A DNA stretch of 64,000 bases from Anaerolineales bacterium (GCA_023382575.1 JAHDWC010000001.1:5173-69172), one strand, 5' to 3'; shown: positions 25,692 to 34,627, counted from the first letter of the stretch. The notes: generated by a model from the letters alone, not told the origin. Numbers and translations are program-made.

Positions 25692-26114
25692 ATGGCTGAA
25701 AAGAACCTCACCCTGCAACTCGACTTTCACTCCGGTTTTCCCATTTACACCCAGATCGTTAATCAAATCCAAAGTCAATTGGCAAATGGGATATTGAAAC
25801 CGGGGGATCAATTACCAACAGTCCGGGCACTCGCCTCGGAACTCAGGGTCAACTTCAACACAGTGGCACGCGCGTATCGCATCCTCGATGAAGCACGCAT
25901 CATCTCCACGCAGCAAGGACGTGGGACATACATCATCGAAATTCCTCCGCCCGAGGTAACTGAAAAATTGAGGCAGGACTCTCTTTCTGAACTCACCAAG
26001 CGCTATGTCGGAGAAGCCTTTCGGTTGGGATTTTCGGAGCGTGAGGTCAGCCAGATGGTGAAAGATACACTCAAGTCGTGGAAAGATGCGAAGCAAGTCA
26101 AGGATGAAGAATAA
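25692..26114 (+). CDS. GntR-family transcriptional regulator, YtrA subfamily
   Basis: The 140-residue protein is a typical YtrA-like repressor: a winged helix-turn-helix with FHSGFPIYTQIVNQIQSQLANG, then GDQLPTVRALASELRVNFNTVARAYRILD and TQQGRGTYI, and a short helical dimerisation tail. The subfamily has no effector domain and usually controls transporters or envelope-stress operons located downstream. It heads an operon with a slipin, an SdpI-type protein, a DUF4177 protein and a CPBP protease. Probable autoregulation through the tandem boxes upstream is inference. Confidence 0.88.
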   Translation: MAEKNLTLQLDFHSGFPIYTQIVNQIQSQLANGILKPGDQLPTVRALASELRVNFNTVARAYRILDEARIISTQQGRGTYIIEIPPPEVTEKLRQDSLSELTKRYVGEAFRLGFSEREVSQMVKDTLKSWKDAKQVKDEE

Positions 26115-26138
26115 GTTTGTTGTTTAGGAGAATACAAA

Positions 26139-27071
26139 ATGAGTACAAGATTTCTTAAGTCATTCGTTCAAAATAAAAAGGAAGACCAGCATATTCCTGC
26201 CATCGCAGGATCGTTGTTCAGTATTTTTCTTGTCATCGCCATCATCGGTGCGGTTATCGGCGATGGAAAATATCCTGATGCTGCGATTGGCGCCTGGGTC
26301 GTAGGTTGGACAGCCATTGGCACCTATTTCTTGTTTGCGATCAAAGTCGCTTCACAATGGGAAAAGGTTGTGGTCTTGCGCCTCGGAAAATTCCGCGGGC
26401 TGAAAGGACCTGGGCTTTTTTGGATCATTCCCATCGTGGATACGACACCGTCGTGGATCGACCATCGTGTGATGGTCACGCCGTTTGCGGCACAGAAAAC
26501 GCTGACGAAGGATACCGTCCCTGTCGATGTGGATGCTGTGCTTTTCTGGGTCGTGTGGGATGCGGAGAAAGCCGCGCTTGAGGTTGAAGATTACCGCGCC
26601 GCCGTGGATTGGGCTGCGCAGACCGCTTTGCGTGACATCATCGGCAAGAAGATGCTGGCTGACATTCTCGTCGGGCGCAGCGCCATCGACAAGGAGCTGC
26701 AGGCTGTGATCGACGAACGTACCACTCCCTGGGGCGTCACCGTACAGTCAGTAGAGATCCGCGACATTGTCATCCCGCAGGACCTGGAAGATGCGATGTC
26801 CCGCCAGGCACAGGCTGAACGCGAGCGTCAGGCGCGTGTGATCCTCGGTGAATCCGAGAAGCAGATCGCAGATTCCTTCGCTGAAGCATCCAGAGCCTAT
26901 ATCGATAATCCAACCGCGCTGCATCTGCGCGCAATGAACATGCTGTTCGAAGGGCTGAAGGAAAAAGGCGCGCTGGTCATCGTCCCTTCCTCCGCCGTGG
27001 ACACCATGAACCTTGGCGGGATCAGCGGCGTCGTTTCGATGGCGCAGAACAACCTACCCAAGGAAAAATAA
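26139..27071 (+). CDS. Slipin/stomatin-like SPFH (Band 7) membrane protein
   Basis: The 310-residue protein has an N-terminal membrane hairpin (residues 24-66) and an SPFH domain with the KVVVLRLGKFRGLKGPGLFWIIP start, TVPVDVDAVLFWVVWDAEKAALEVEDYRAAV and LRDIIGKKMLADIL. A helical coiled-coil follows (AMSRQAQAERERQARVILGESEKQ). Slipins form rings in the membrane and organise microdomains or proteases. The ribosome-binding site GGAGAATAC precedes the start. It lies between a YtrA-type regulator and an SdpI-like immunity protein, which suggests a role in envelope stress. Confidence 0.92.
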   Translation: MSTRFLKSFVQNKKEDQHIPAIAGSLFSIFLVIAIIGAVIGDGKYPDAAIGAWVVGWTAIGTYFLFAIKVASQWEKVVVLRLGKFRGLKGPGLFWIIPIVDTTPSWIDHRVMVTPFAAQKTLTKDTVPVDVDAVLFWVVWDAEKAALEVEDYRAAVDWAAQTALRDIIGKKMLADILVGRSAIDKELQAVIDERTTPWGVTVQSVEIRDIVIPQDLEDAMSRQAQAERERQARVILGESEKQIADSFAEASRAYIDNPTALHLRAMNMLFEGLKEKGALVIVPSSAVDTMNLGGISGVVSMAQNNLPKEK

Positions 27072-27072
27072 C

Positions 27073-27088
27073 CGTTTCACGTGAAACA
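27073..27088. other. parS-like site 1
   Basis: CGTTTCACGTGAAACA matches 15 of 16 positions of the ParB-binding site TGTTTCACGTGAAACA. It lies in the 36-bp gap between the slipin and SdpI-like genes. A palindrome this specific is unlikely to occur twice by chance within 720 bp. Confidence 0.75.
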
Positions 27089-27107
27089 CGTTTAGAAAGG
27101 AGACTTT

Positions 27108-27758
27108 ATGTCAACTCGAAATACCTCTATCATCGTCCTATCCCTCATCGCGATCTCCATTGTTGCTGGCGTTTTGTTATGGAACCAACTCCCTGACCAA
27201 ATGGCATCTCACTGGAATGCCAACGATCAGGTGGACGGGTATATGCCAAAATTCTGGGGTGTGTTTATGATGCCGCTCATGGTGCTGGGAATGTATATCT
27301 TATTCCTGGTTATCCCCGGCATTGACCCGCTCAAAGCCAACATCGCCCAATTCCGCGGCGCATTCAACCTGTTCATCGTGCTGATCTCTGTGTTCATGCT
27401 CTACATCCACGGGCTGACACTGGCATGGAGCCTTGGGTATCAGGATTTCAAGATGAGCGCAGCCATGCTACCCTTTATGGGCGTGCTATTCATATTCATC
27501 GGCTACATGTTAAGACAGGCAAAGCGCAACTTCTTCATCGGAATTCGGACGCCCTGGACGCTCTCCAGTGATACCGTTTGGGAGAAAACGCATCAACTGG
27601 GCTCGGTCCTGTTCATGGTTTCAGGAGCCTTAGCCTTCATTGGAAGTTTTCTCGGCGGCGAGTTGGCTTTCTGGTTGTTCTTCGTCCCGTTGATGGGGTC
27701 TGCTCTCTTTTTGGTAATCTACTCGTATATCCTGTATAGGAGCGAGACACATAGCTAA
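27108..27758 (+). CDS. SdpI/DUF1648-family membrane protein
   Basis: The 216-residue protein has about six hydrophobic helices. The N-terminal DUF1648 pattern is seen in LPDQMASHWNANDQVDGYMPK, and the later part GIRTPWTLSSDTVWEKTHQLG is typical of the SdpI immunity family. In Bacillus, SdpI protects against the SdpC toxin and sequesters the repressor SdpR; homologues next to small repressors may sense membrane damage. Here the regulator upstream is of the YtrA type, not SdpR. The ribosome-binding site AAGGAGAC precedes the start. Confidence 0.88.
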   Translation: MSTRNTSIIVLSLIAISIVAGVLLWNQLPDQMASHWNANDQVDGYMPKFWGVFMMPLMVLGMYILFLVIPGIDPLKANIAQFRGAFNLFIVLISVFMLYIHGLTLAWSLGYQDFKMSAAMLPFMGVLFIFIGYMLRQAKRNFFIGIRTPWTLSSDTVWEKTHQLGSVLFMVSGALAFIGSFLGGELAFWLFFVPLMGSALFLVIYSYILYRSETHS

Positions 27759-27759
27759 C

Positions 27760-27794
27760 ACAAAAGTGCGTGTCTCACCGGCACGCACTTTTGT
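27760..27794 (+). terminator. Hairpin terminator-like structure overlapping the second parS-like site
   Basis: A 13-bp stem (ACAAAAGTGCGTG with CACGCACTTTTGT) and a 9-nt loop lie directly after the SdpI-like gene. The run of Ts is short, and the parS-like site starts within its right arm. It may partly end transcription before the DUF4177 gene. Confidence 0.6.
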
Positions 27795-27807
27795 TTCACG
27801 TGAAACA
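27792..27807. other. parS-like site 2 (perfect)
   Basis: TGTTTCACGTGAAACA is an exact match to the classic bacterial parS consensus. It sits just upstream of the ribosome-binding site of the DUF4177 gene. ParB should nucleate here if the chromosome uses the ParABS system. Confidence 0.85.
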
Positions 27808-27819
27808 AAGGAGACAACC

Positions 27820-28056
27820 ATGAACAATAACGAGCTGCCCAAATGGGAATACCGCGTACAAACGGTCGGCGGATTCTGGTCTGGTGTCAAGGCAGAAGAA
27901 CTGGAGCAACTGCTCAATGACTGGGGTGTGGAAGGCTGGGAAGTCGTCTCCACACATGTGCTTGAGAACCAGAACAAGATTAACGTCATTGCCAAACGCC
28001 CGCTAACCCGTGAGACGATCCGTCAACGCTCAATGCCGCAATATAAGTATTCGTGA
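27820..28056 (+). CDS. DUF4177-family small protein
   Basis: The 78-residue protein contains LPKWEYRVQTVGGFWSG, then ELEQLLNDWGVEGWEVVSTHV and NKINVIAKRP. This is the DUF4177 pattern with its conserved WEY and GWE motifs. ATG 27820 is chosen since AAAGGAGA lies 8 nt upstream; a longer frame would run through the parS-like site. The fold is small and beta-alpha-rich, and its function is unknown. It is part of the slipin-SdpI operon and stands 6 nt before the CPBP protease gene. Confidence 0.88.
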   Translation: MNNNELPKWEYRVQTVGGFWSGVKAEELEQLLNDWGVEGWEVVSTHVLENQNKINVIAKRPLTRETIRQRSMPQYKYS

Positions 28057-28062
28057 GGAAAA

Positions 28063-28980
28063 ATGATCGAAAGAAAAAATATCACCTGGTTTTTAGTTAT
28101 CGCGTTTCTATTTTCGTGGAGCCTGTTCCTTGCGCCACTCGCGCTTGGTGACATGGACGCAACAACCAAGCAATTGGTATATCAAGGGCTCTGGGCTCTT
28201 GGCATGTGGGGACCCGGATTAGCAGCCATCTTCGTCACGCTATTCGTGGTGAGAAAGCCATTCAGCAGTCTGCGGTTAAATACACTGGGACCCAAGCGCT
28301 ACTATGTGTGGGCTTGGCTTCTTCCGCCTGTGCTCACAATCATCGGCGGCTTATTTACCCTAGCATTCGGAATCGCCAAACTCGATTTGAATTTCACAAT
28401 GATCCGCACAGCGATGGAAACCGCAGCTGGCGGAGGCGAAGTCCCCGTCATGGCAATTGTTCTATCCCAAGTTCTGCTCGGGTTAACCTTGGGTCCTGTG
28501 TTCAATATGTTGTTCACCATGGGAGAAGAACTTGGCTGGCGCGGATATTTACTTCCACAACTACTGCCACTAGGTCAATGGAAAGCCGTCTTGCTGAGCG
28601 GGATCATCTGGGGCGTTTGGCATGCACCTGTCATCGTACAGGGACATAACTATCCGGGATATCCCATCCTTGGTGTATTTATGATGATCGTGTTCTGTGT
28701 GTTACTGGGTACGATCATCTCATGGATGTATATCAATACGAAGAGTCCCTGGGTAGCTGCATTGGCTCACGGGTCGATCAACGCGATTGCTGGATTGCCT
28801 ATCCTTTTCTTAGAGCCCGGATTTGATATGGCCTTGGGCGGATCTCTCGCCGCACCGACCGCGTGGATCGGGATGGCATTATTCATCGCATGGCTGGTCT
28901 GGACAAAGCGCTTCCCAGTGAACGGTCAGGCAGAAAACACAAAGATCTCTATGGGTGCGTCTGAAGCGAAAGCTATATAG
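28063..28980 (+). CDS. CPBP-family intramembrane metalloprotease
   Basis: The 305-residue protein has about eight transmembrane helices and the CPBP (Abi) motifs. Motif 1 is EELGWRGYLLP (about 152-162) with the two catalytic Glu residues and Arg, motif 2 is IIWGVWHAPV with the His, and motif 3 is ALAHGSINA. The bacterial members resemble eukaryotic Rce1 and act in bacteriocin self-immunity or in processing of membrane proteins. Its place after an SdpI-type gene fits that view. It ends the operon that started at 25692. Confidence 0.9.
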   Translation: MIERKNITWFLVIAFLFSWSLFLAPLALGDMDATTKQLVYQGLWALGMWGPGLAAIFVTLFVVRKPFSSLRLNTLGPKRYYVWAWLLPPVLTIIGGLFTLAFGIAKLDLNFTMIRTAMETAAGGGEVPVMAIVLSQVLLGLTLGPVFNMLFTMGEELGWRGYLLPQLLPLGQWKAVLLSGIIWGVWHAPVIVQGHNYPGYPILGVFMMIVFCVLLGTIISWMYINTKSPWVAALAHGSINAIAGLPILFLEPGFDMALGGSLAAPTAWIGMALFIAWLVWTKRFPVNGQAENTKISMGASEAKAI

Positions 28981-29005
28981 AACATTTGTTCTGTATCAAT
29001 TTATT

Positions 29006-29036
29006 AAAAATGGGCGACTCAACATCGCCCATTTTT
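29006..29036. terminator. Bidirectional terminator
   Basis: AAAAATGGGCGA and its complement form a 12-bp stem with a CTCAACA loop, followed by eight Ts. It separates the convergent CPBP and PEP/pyruvate-binding genes. Confidence 0.9.
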
Positions 29037-29037
29037 T

Positions 29038-31413
29038 TTATTCCAAACCAGATGGAGCCGCACCAAGCAGTGGAGTCTCATTTTCAGGTTCAGGTGCTTC
29101 CTTAACCAGGAAAGCGACCGCCCGCCCTTTGTTTGCATCCATCAATAAATCCATGTGTGTGTTGGGACGATAATCACTCACAGCGATCAACTTCAACGCC
29201 GCGACCACACGCGGGTTTTCAATGGAGATAAATTTCATAAGTTGATTCTGAGTCTTGTAAAAGAAATCGCGTTTGAAGGTGGCATTCGCATCATCAAGAA
29301 AAACCGCCAGCGGATAAATGTTTGCTTCCATCAAGTCTTGAAAGAAATGAGTTCCAAACGATGGTTCGGGCGAACCACCCACTTTCTCTCCGGCAAGTTC
29401 GATCAATGCGCGCGAATTGTAAATATCACTGTACGCGACGTGCACCCCAAGATCCGGCGTGGATGTACCCCAGCGACCAGGTCCAACTGCTATGAAGGTT
29501 TCGCCTTTGAGCGCAGAATTGAGTTGACCGATGGCGCGTTCCAGTTGTGTACGCTCCTCCTGCGTCTCAAGCCTGAAATATCCTTCTGGCGGGACATAGA
29601 GAACATAACGGATAGTTTCCACCGCGCCATGCGGAACCATGGTCTGCGAGGAAAAGATGATGTCTTCGTCATCCAAGTCATTGGGAATTTGAATGTCTGC
29701 TGCGCCTTGAATATGACTCTGCGGACGGCATTGTAAAAGTGTAATGCGCACTTCAGGTTGATCATCGGGATGGACGATCTGCACAGTGAACTCGGTATCT
29801 ACAGGGGAGCCGTAATTCGCTTCAAGCAGAGACAACGCCGCACGCATGGAAGCCGCAAAAGGTGTACGGGCGAGTAAACCGTCAAAGGTGATGACCATCT
29901 TTTCGGTCGGGGCGAGGCGGGAACGAATCGGAACCAGACTCCCTTCATCCTCCACCTGCGCGATGTACCGCAACGGCTCATAATCTGGATCTAAAACTTC
30001 GTGAGCAGGAACAGTCGTAAAGGTATTCGCTTCGAGATCAATCGCATCGATGTTTTGCTGAGAATAACGCTTGATGGTACGCACATCGGATGATGAATGC
30101 AAACGCGGATGACTCAACGCCACGAGGCGCGGATAATCATCGGCAAGCATATCGACAGCGCGTGTCCCCAATCCCCAAACAAGACGCAGAAACCCTTCAT
30201 CTTGTTTGATCTGCGGTGACCAACGGTACAGATTACGGCTGAATGCAACTCCAGCTGCATGCGGGAAGTAATAACGTCCAGCCCTCTCGCCTTCTACGAT
30301 TTGAATGAGGATGCCAATGCGTTCATCATAATCTGCCAGTTCTTTGTGATGACGATACATCAGCGCATCAGGATTCAAGACGCTGGCATAGATATTCGCA
30401 ATGGCTTTGATCAACGCAGACAGCCGCGTGTCGTGGTCACCTTGATTAGGCAGGAAGATACTTTCATATTTTCCGGCAAAGGAAGTTCCAAAGTTATCTT
30501 CCAGCAAACTGGAAGAGCGGACGATCAACGGGCGGGCTTCCGCTTCGGTGAGAATGCGGTCGAGGTTGTCGATGATCTCAGCCGGGAATTGTCCCTTGGA
30601 AAAATCCGCGCACAACATGGGATAGTCCGCACGCATTTGGTCTTCGGTTTTATATTTCTGGTCGTTCCAATGAATAAGATCATTGAAGGTCAGGAAGTTG
30701 TAAAAAACATCAGAACCAAGATAATACGAAACGGGAAGCCTGAAGCGCTCACGAAGTTCAGGCGGAGCCGTCTCTTTGAGCACGCGCATCGCGAGCAGCA
30801 TTCCCGCCGCCTTGCCGCCAATCTTCCCGCCGCCGATCTTGCGCATGCGAATATCCCGCAAGTCTTCCACTTTGAACCATTGACGTGCGATCTTGATGTA
30901 CTTCAACTGGTCGCTAATCATTGTGCGGATGAGGACGGCTTTCAATTCCTGCAAACGCGCTTCATAGCGTTGACGTTCCTTCGCCGGCATGGCTTCGATC
31001 ATCTCCGCCTGCTCAAAAAGCATATCCTGCGGCGCAAGCTCCGGGTTGAACCAGATGAACTCCACATCGGTATTGCCGCGTTCCGCCAGCATCTTGCGGA
31101 CGATGTATTCAAATTCCTCATACGGCAGGTTGTAAGCAAAATAAAAATCGGTCAACGAATCGCGGACGCGCAGCAGGCGCTCCTCCCATACATCTGACCG
31201 CTCTTCTTCATAAGGATTATGCAATCCTTCACGCGCCTGTGACTCGATTGCCTTCTGTCGCGCCTCCGCATCAAACGCAGACCGGGTGATGATTCCACGT
31301 GCAAAGAGTGCCTTACGCATATAGTGACGGATGCGCCGGCTCAAAATGGGATATTGACTCAAAGCAAGCAAAATCTTGATGACATTATCGGCGGAAATGC
31401 TGGGAAAGGTCAT
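29038..31413 (-). CDS. PEP synthase-like protein with only the ATP/pyruvate-binding domain
   Basis: The 791-residue protein contains a PPDK/PEP-synthase N-terminal domain. GGGKIGGKAAGMLLA (about 190-205) is the ATP-binding entrance, RPLIVRSSSLLEDNFGTSFAGKYESIF (about 295-320) is the hallmark, and ITLLQCRPQ closes the domain near 565. The swivelling phosphohistidine domain and the C-terminal PEP-utilising barrel are absent. Instead there is a 190-residue N-terminal helical region and a C-terminal domain with GPGRWGTSTPDLGVHV near 670. Such stand-alone proteins probably phosphorylate or sense rather than make PEP. It stands on the same strand as dnaN, about 85 nt downstream of it. Confidence 0.85.
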   Translation of the reverse strand: MTFPSISADNVIKILLALSQYPILSRRIRHYMRKALFARGIITRSAFDAEARQKAIESQAREGLHNPYEEERSDVWEERLLRVRDSLTDFYFAYNLPYEEFEYIVRKMLAERGNTDVEFIWFNPELAPQDMLFEQAEMIEAMPAKERQRYEARLQELKAVLIRTMISDQLKYIKIARQWFKVEDLRDIRMRKIGGGKIGGKAAGMLLAMRVLKETAPPELRERFRLPVSYYLGSDVFYNFLTFNDLIHWNDQKYKTEDQMRADYPMLCADFSKGQFPAEIIDNLDRILTEAEARPLIVRSSSLLEDNFGTSFAGKYESIFLPNQGDHDTRLSALIKAIANIYASVLNPDALMYRHHKELADYDERIGILIQIVEGERAGRYYFPHAAGVAFSRNLYRWSPQIKQDEGFLRLVWGLGTRAVDMLADDYPRLVALSHPRLHSSSDVRTIKRYSQQNIDAIDLEANTFTTVPAHEVLDPDYEPLRYIAQVEDEGSLVPIRSRLAPTEKMVITFDGLLARTPFAASMRAALSLLEANYGSPVDTEFTVQIVHPDDQPEVRITLLQCRPQSHIQGAADIQIPNDLDDEDIIFSSQTMVPHGAVETIRYVLYVPPEGYFRLETQEERTQLERAIGQLNSALKGETFIAVGPGRWGTSTPDLGVHVAYSDIYNSRALIELAGEKVGGSPEPSFGTHFFQDLMEANIYPLAVFLDDANATFKRDFFYKTQNQLMKFISIENPRVVAALKLIAVSDYRPNTHMDLLMDANKGRAVAFLVKEAPEPENETPLLGAAPSGLE

Positions 31414-31455
31414 GGGCTTCTCGCTTGTACTGGAAGATGGCTATATGATAACAAA

Positions 31456-31484
31456 AATCCGCCAGAGACAATCTCTGGCGGATT
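31456..31484 (-). terminator. Terminator of dnaN
   Basis: A perfect 13-bp stem (AATCCGCCAGAGA and its complement) with a CAA loop lies 15 nt after dnaN and is followed on the minus strand by TTTTTGT. The PEP-like gene start at 31413 lies downstream. Confidence 0.85.
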
Positions 31485-31498
31485 CGTTTCATCGGAAT

Positions 31499-32632
31499 TT
31501 ATCCCAAATGCATCGGCATGATGACATGCAGGAAGTTATCGTCGCCCACCGGCTTGACCACACCGGGCGCATTGGGAGCAGTCGTCTCCAGCGCCACATT
31601 TGGCGTACGAATGACTTCCAACGCCTCACGCAGGAACTTGACGTTGAACGCGATCAACACGCCGCTGCCGTCCACTGTCGCTTCGACGATGGTTTCGTTC
31701 TTGCCGGTCTCTTCCGAGGTCGCGGAAATTTCCACCTCACTTGGCTGCATCTCGCCATTGGATTGTTTAATGTCCAAACGCGCCACGTTCGAGCCTTCGC
31801 GTGCAAATATCTCTGCCTGTTTACAGGCCTTGAGCAGTGCCGCCGTCGAAACCAACGTGCGTGACTTGTAATTGCGCGGAATGATCTGGTGATAATCGGG
31901 GAAGGTCCCTTCGATCAACTGTGAGACGACTTCCACATCCTTCACGCGGAAGAGGACTTGTCCGCGCTGCTTGGGCACAACCATGTAGATGGGTTCTTCC
32001 GGATCATGTGCGACGCGTGCCAGCTCATTCAACGCGCGCGCCGGGATGATGATGTTAATCGGCTGGGGCACTGCCTGCGATAACTGTGCTTTCCGCACAG
32101 AGAGACGGAAGCCATCCGCCGCCGCCATCGTGACCTTATCCTTCTCAACATTCATCAACACGCCCATCAACACTGGGCGGGCTTCATCGGTCGAAGCGGC
32201 GAACGCTACTTGCTGGATCATCTCTTTGAAGTCAGCCACATTCAACTGGACAGCACCCTGCATCTCCGGAGTCGGAAGCGGGGGAAATTCCTGAGCGTCG
32301 ATGCACTTAATGTCATTATTCGATGAACCACTTTGCAGATGCAAACTTTGCGTCTTCGTATCGAGCATGAGTTGAACTTGATCGCCCGGCAGGGTATTCA
32401 CCAAATCTGAAAACGTCCGCGAAGGGACAGTTGTTGACCCGTTCTCATCGATGCGCGCAGGAATCCAACAGGTGATTCCCAACTCAAGATTCGTGGCGGA
32501 AAGACGCAGGCGTCCTTCGTCGGTTGCGATCAGAATATTCGATAAAACAGGCAAAGTACTGCGCGGCGATACAGCGCGCGAAACAATACTCAAACCGCGG
32601 GCAAGGTTCTCTTGAAGGACTGTTACTTTCAT
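31499..32632 (-). CDS. dnaN: DNA polymerase III subunit beta (sliding clamp)
   Basis: The 377-residue protein is a complete clamp of three similar domains (about 1-120, 125-250 and 255-377). It begins MKVTVLQENLARGLSIVSRAV, continues with ADGFRLSVRKAQL in domain 2 and ends with FLHVIMPMHLG, the canonical clamp terminus. The clamp ties DnaE to DNA and should work with the DnaE encoded 25 kb away. It is not next to dnaA or recF, unlike the textbook order. A ribosome-binding site (GAGGCGATG) precedes the start. It lies about 20 kb from the candidate origin and is transcribed away from it. Confidence 0.98.
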   Translation of the reverse strand: MKVTVLQENLARGLSIVSRAVSPRSTLPVLSNILIATDEGRLRLSATNLELGITCWIPARIDENGSTTVPSRTFSDLVNTLPGDQVQLMLDTKTQSLHLQSGSSNNDIKCIDAQEFPPLPTPEMQGAVQLNVADFKEMIQQVAFAASTDEARPVLMGVLMNVEKDKVTMAAADGFRLSVRKAQLSQAVPQPINIIIPARALNELARVAHDPEEPIYMVVPKQRGQVLFRVKDVEVVSQLIEGTFPDYHQIIPRNYKSRTLVSTAALLKACKQAEIFAREGSNVARLDIKQSNGEMQPSEVEISATSEETGKNETIVEATVDGSGVLIAFNVKFLREALEVIRTPNVALETTAPNAPGVVKPVGDDNFLHVIMPMHLG

Positions 32633-32684
32633 GGTTCATCGCCTCGAATCAAAGTTTTCAAAAGTATATCATTAAGACGAAAGT

Positions 32685-32707
32685 AGGTCACGCTTCACAC
32701 GTGACCT
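32685..32707 (-). terminator. Hairpin after the DUF5671 gene, before dnaN
   Basis: AGGTCACG and CGTGACCT pair over 8 bp with a 7-nt loop. On the minus strand it follows the DUF5671 gene stop (32714) and is followed by the T-rich TACTTTCGTCTTAAT. It may separate that gene from dnaN. Confidence 0.6.
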
Positions 32708-32713
32708 CCTCGC

Positions 32714-34627
32714 TTAGAACCCGGTTACCATCGAAATTCCGAACAACATCAGCATCAATAACACTTGCAGGGCGAACAAGGCCGCGAACACATAGGCCAC
32801 ATACATCCAAACTGGCGTCGAGCGTTTGGCAGACCGCGGGCGGACGTCCTGCCCCTCTGCCATTGCCTTGGCGGAATCCGCTGTCTGCTCGAAATCGCTC
32901 ATCCAAAAAACGCCCGCCGCCTCATCACTGACGATGAGTTTGTTGCCACGAAACGAGCGCAGCCACGCCTCGAGCTTTTCCGGCGTATTTACCGCCAGTG
33001 AACCGGGCAAGATCACAGCTTCTGCTGTGAGGTCGGCAGGAACCCCCTCGCTGATGTTGACCACTGTCACGGGTACATCTGATGCGCGTTTGGCAAACAC
33101 CGCTCTAACAGATTCACCAAACTTTCCATCTTGATCAAATATCAAAACTTTGAATTGCGACTGCTTCTCCGCCAAAACATCGGCACGAGCAGCACCATCC
33201 TTTCGCAAAGCGAAGAGGTGATACAACAACAGCACGACGAACACCGCCAACTGTAGAAATTCATTGAGCACATCTTTCAACACCCCGGATAAAGAACTGC
33301 CCAATGCGGTATTGATCAGATTGAAGACCAACGTCCCGGCTGCGATCATGCCACCAATGACAGCGACGAACAACACAAAATATAAATAGGATTTGCGAAT
33401 GACTGAACGACGGGCATGATCTCCAGCATCGCTGGTTTCCAATGCCTGCGCCTGGACGGTTCGCCACGTCATCAGCCAGAGGGGCAGACCAACTGCCAGC
33501 GTAGCCAGCGCGCCCGAAAGCGGCTCCTGGAATCCGCTCTCGCTAAGATAACTCCCTCCCAGCATCAGGTCGATCATGACCGAGAAAAGAGAAATCATCC
33601 CGAAAACCGTCGCGCCCAACCCCAGCAGAGACAGGATGTACGAAAACAGTCTCTGCTTTCCGGCGCGACGCGGCGCATTCTCGTCAAAGGAAAATTGCTG
33701 ACTCAGCCATTTTCCATAATACGCCCAGATCGCCCCAAACGGCACACCGACAGAAATGGGTCCGCCGATTTCCTGAAAGAACTCCGCCCAGTCCTTGCCT
33801 GCGCCAAGAATTTGCATCAAGATCATGTAGATCAAATTGCCGCCCGCAACCAGCGAGACGATCACACCACCCAATGCAAGCAGATAGAGAATGCCGAGGC
33901 GTAGATACGATTCCTTTTCAGCAGAATCAGCCAACGCATCTTGAACGATGCGCCATGAAAAGACCCAAATGGGAGTTCCGATCACCAGCAATGCAGTCGC
34001 ATTAATGGCGACTTCCCTACCAATTTGTCCAAGGACATTTGAGGGCAATGTGAAGGCGTAAGTCAACGCTTGCTGTGCGCCATAGGCGGTGATGAACAGA
34101 CCGTAGACAACCCAGACGAAACGATACAGGCGGCGGATCTCTGCGAAATTTTCGGTTTCAGTCAGCGACTTCCAATTGGATTTGAGCACATTCCAAAAAT
34201 AGGCGGCGATGAGCAGGTTGATGAGAATGGCAATGAGGTTATCCAGCCAGGATTGCGTCCCACCGACAACGGCACGATAGGTGTAAAGATTGGCTGTCGA
34301 AAGGAAGGCGCGGTTGATCAGCGCCAGTAAATTCTGCACAACAGGAATCAACGTGCCAAGCAGAATCCCATATAAAAAGATGGCTCGAATGCTGGCGGAA
34401 TTTTCCTCGGCATCGTTGGCAGAGGCGCGCTGTGACCAGCCCCAATGAATCAAAAAGATGGGCACTCCTACTAGAATCAGCGCCAAGGCTTGCGCCAGGT
34501 TGGATGCGTTGTCTGAAACATCCTGCGGGTTGAGGATGGAGCGCAGCAAACCGATCATGCCCCACAGCACCACTTCGATGCTGATAAAGGCAACGACGTA
34601 AAAATAGAGTCGACGAATTGTTTTCAT
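32714..34627 (-). CDS. Multi-repeat DUF5671 integral membrane protein
   Basis: The 637-residue protein is built from three or four repeats of about 150 residues (starting near 1, 165, 320 and 405), each with three or four transmembrane helices and the pattern RRLYFYVVAFISIEVVLWGM at its start. This is the DUF5671 pattern. After residue 480 a soluble Rossmann-like domain follows (KVLIFDQDGKFGESV, VTVVNISEGV, AVILPGSL), and a last helix pair ends the protein. The soluble part could bind a ligand and report to the membrane part. Function is unknown. No strong ribosome-binding site is seen. Confidence 0.7.
   Translation of the reverse strand: MKTIRRLYFYVVAFISIEVVLWGMIGLLRSILNPQDVSDNASNLAQALALILVGVPIFLIHWGWSQRASANDAEENSASIRAIFLYGILLGTLIPVVQNLLALINRAFLSTANLYTYRAVVGGTQSWLDNLIAILINLLIAAYFWNVLKSNWKSLTETENFAEIRRLYRFVWVVYGLFITAYGAQQALTYAFTLPSNVLGQIGREVAINATALLVIGTPIWVFSWRIVQDALADSAEKESYLRLGILYLLALGGVIVSLVAGGNLIYMILMQILGAGKDWAEFFQEIGGPISVGVPFGAIWAYYGKWLSQQFSFDENAPRRAGKQRLFSYILSLLGLGATVFGMISLFSVMIDLMLGGSYLSESGFQEPLSGALATLAVGLPLWLMTWRTVQAQALETSDAGDHARRSVIRKSYLYFVLFVAVIGGMIAAGTLVFNLINTALGSSLSGVLKDVLNEFLQLAVFVVLLLYHLFALRKDGAARADVLAEKQSQFKVLIFDQDGKFGESVRAVFAKRASDVPVTVVNISEGVPADLTAEAVILPGSLAVNTPEKLEAWLRSFRGNKLIVSDEAAGVFWMSDFEQTADSAKAMAEGQDVRPRSAKRSTPVWMYVAYVFAALFALQVLLMLMLFGISMVTGF

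Noticed and set aside
30259-31197. 312-codon plus-strand ORF opposite the PEP/pyruvate-binding gene
   Set aside because: It is an antisense shadow without a domain or translation signals.
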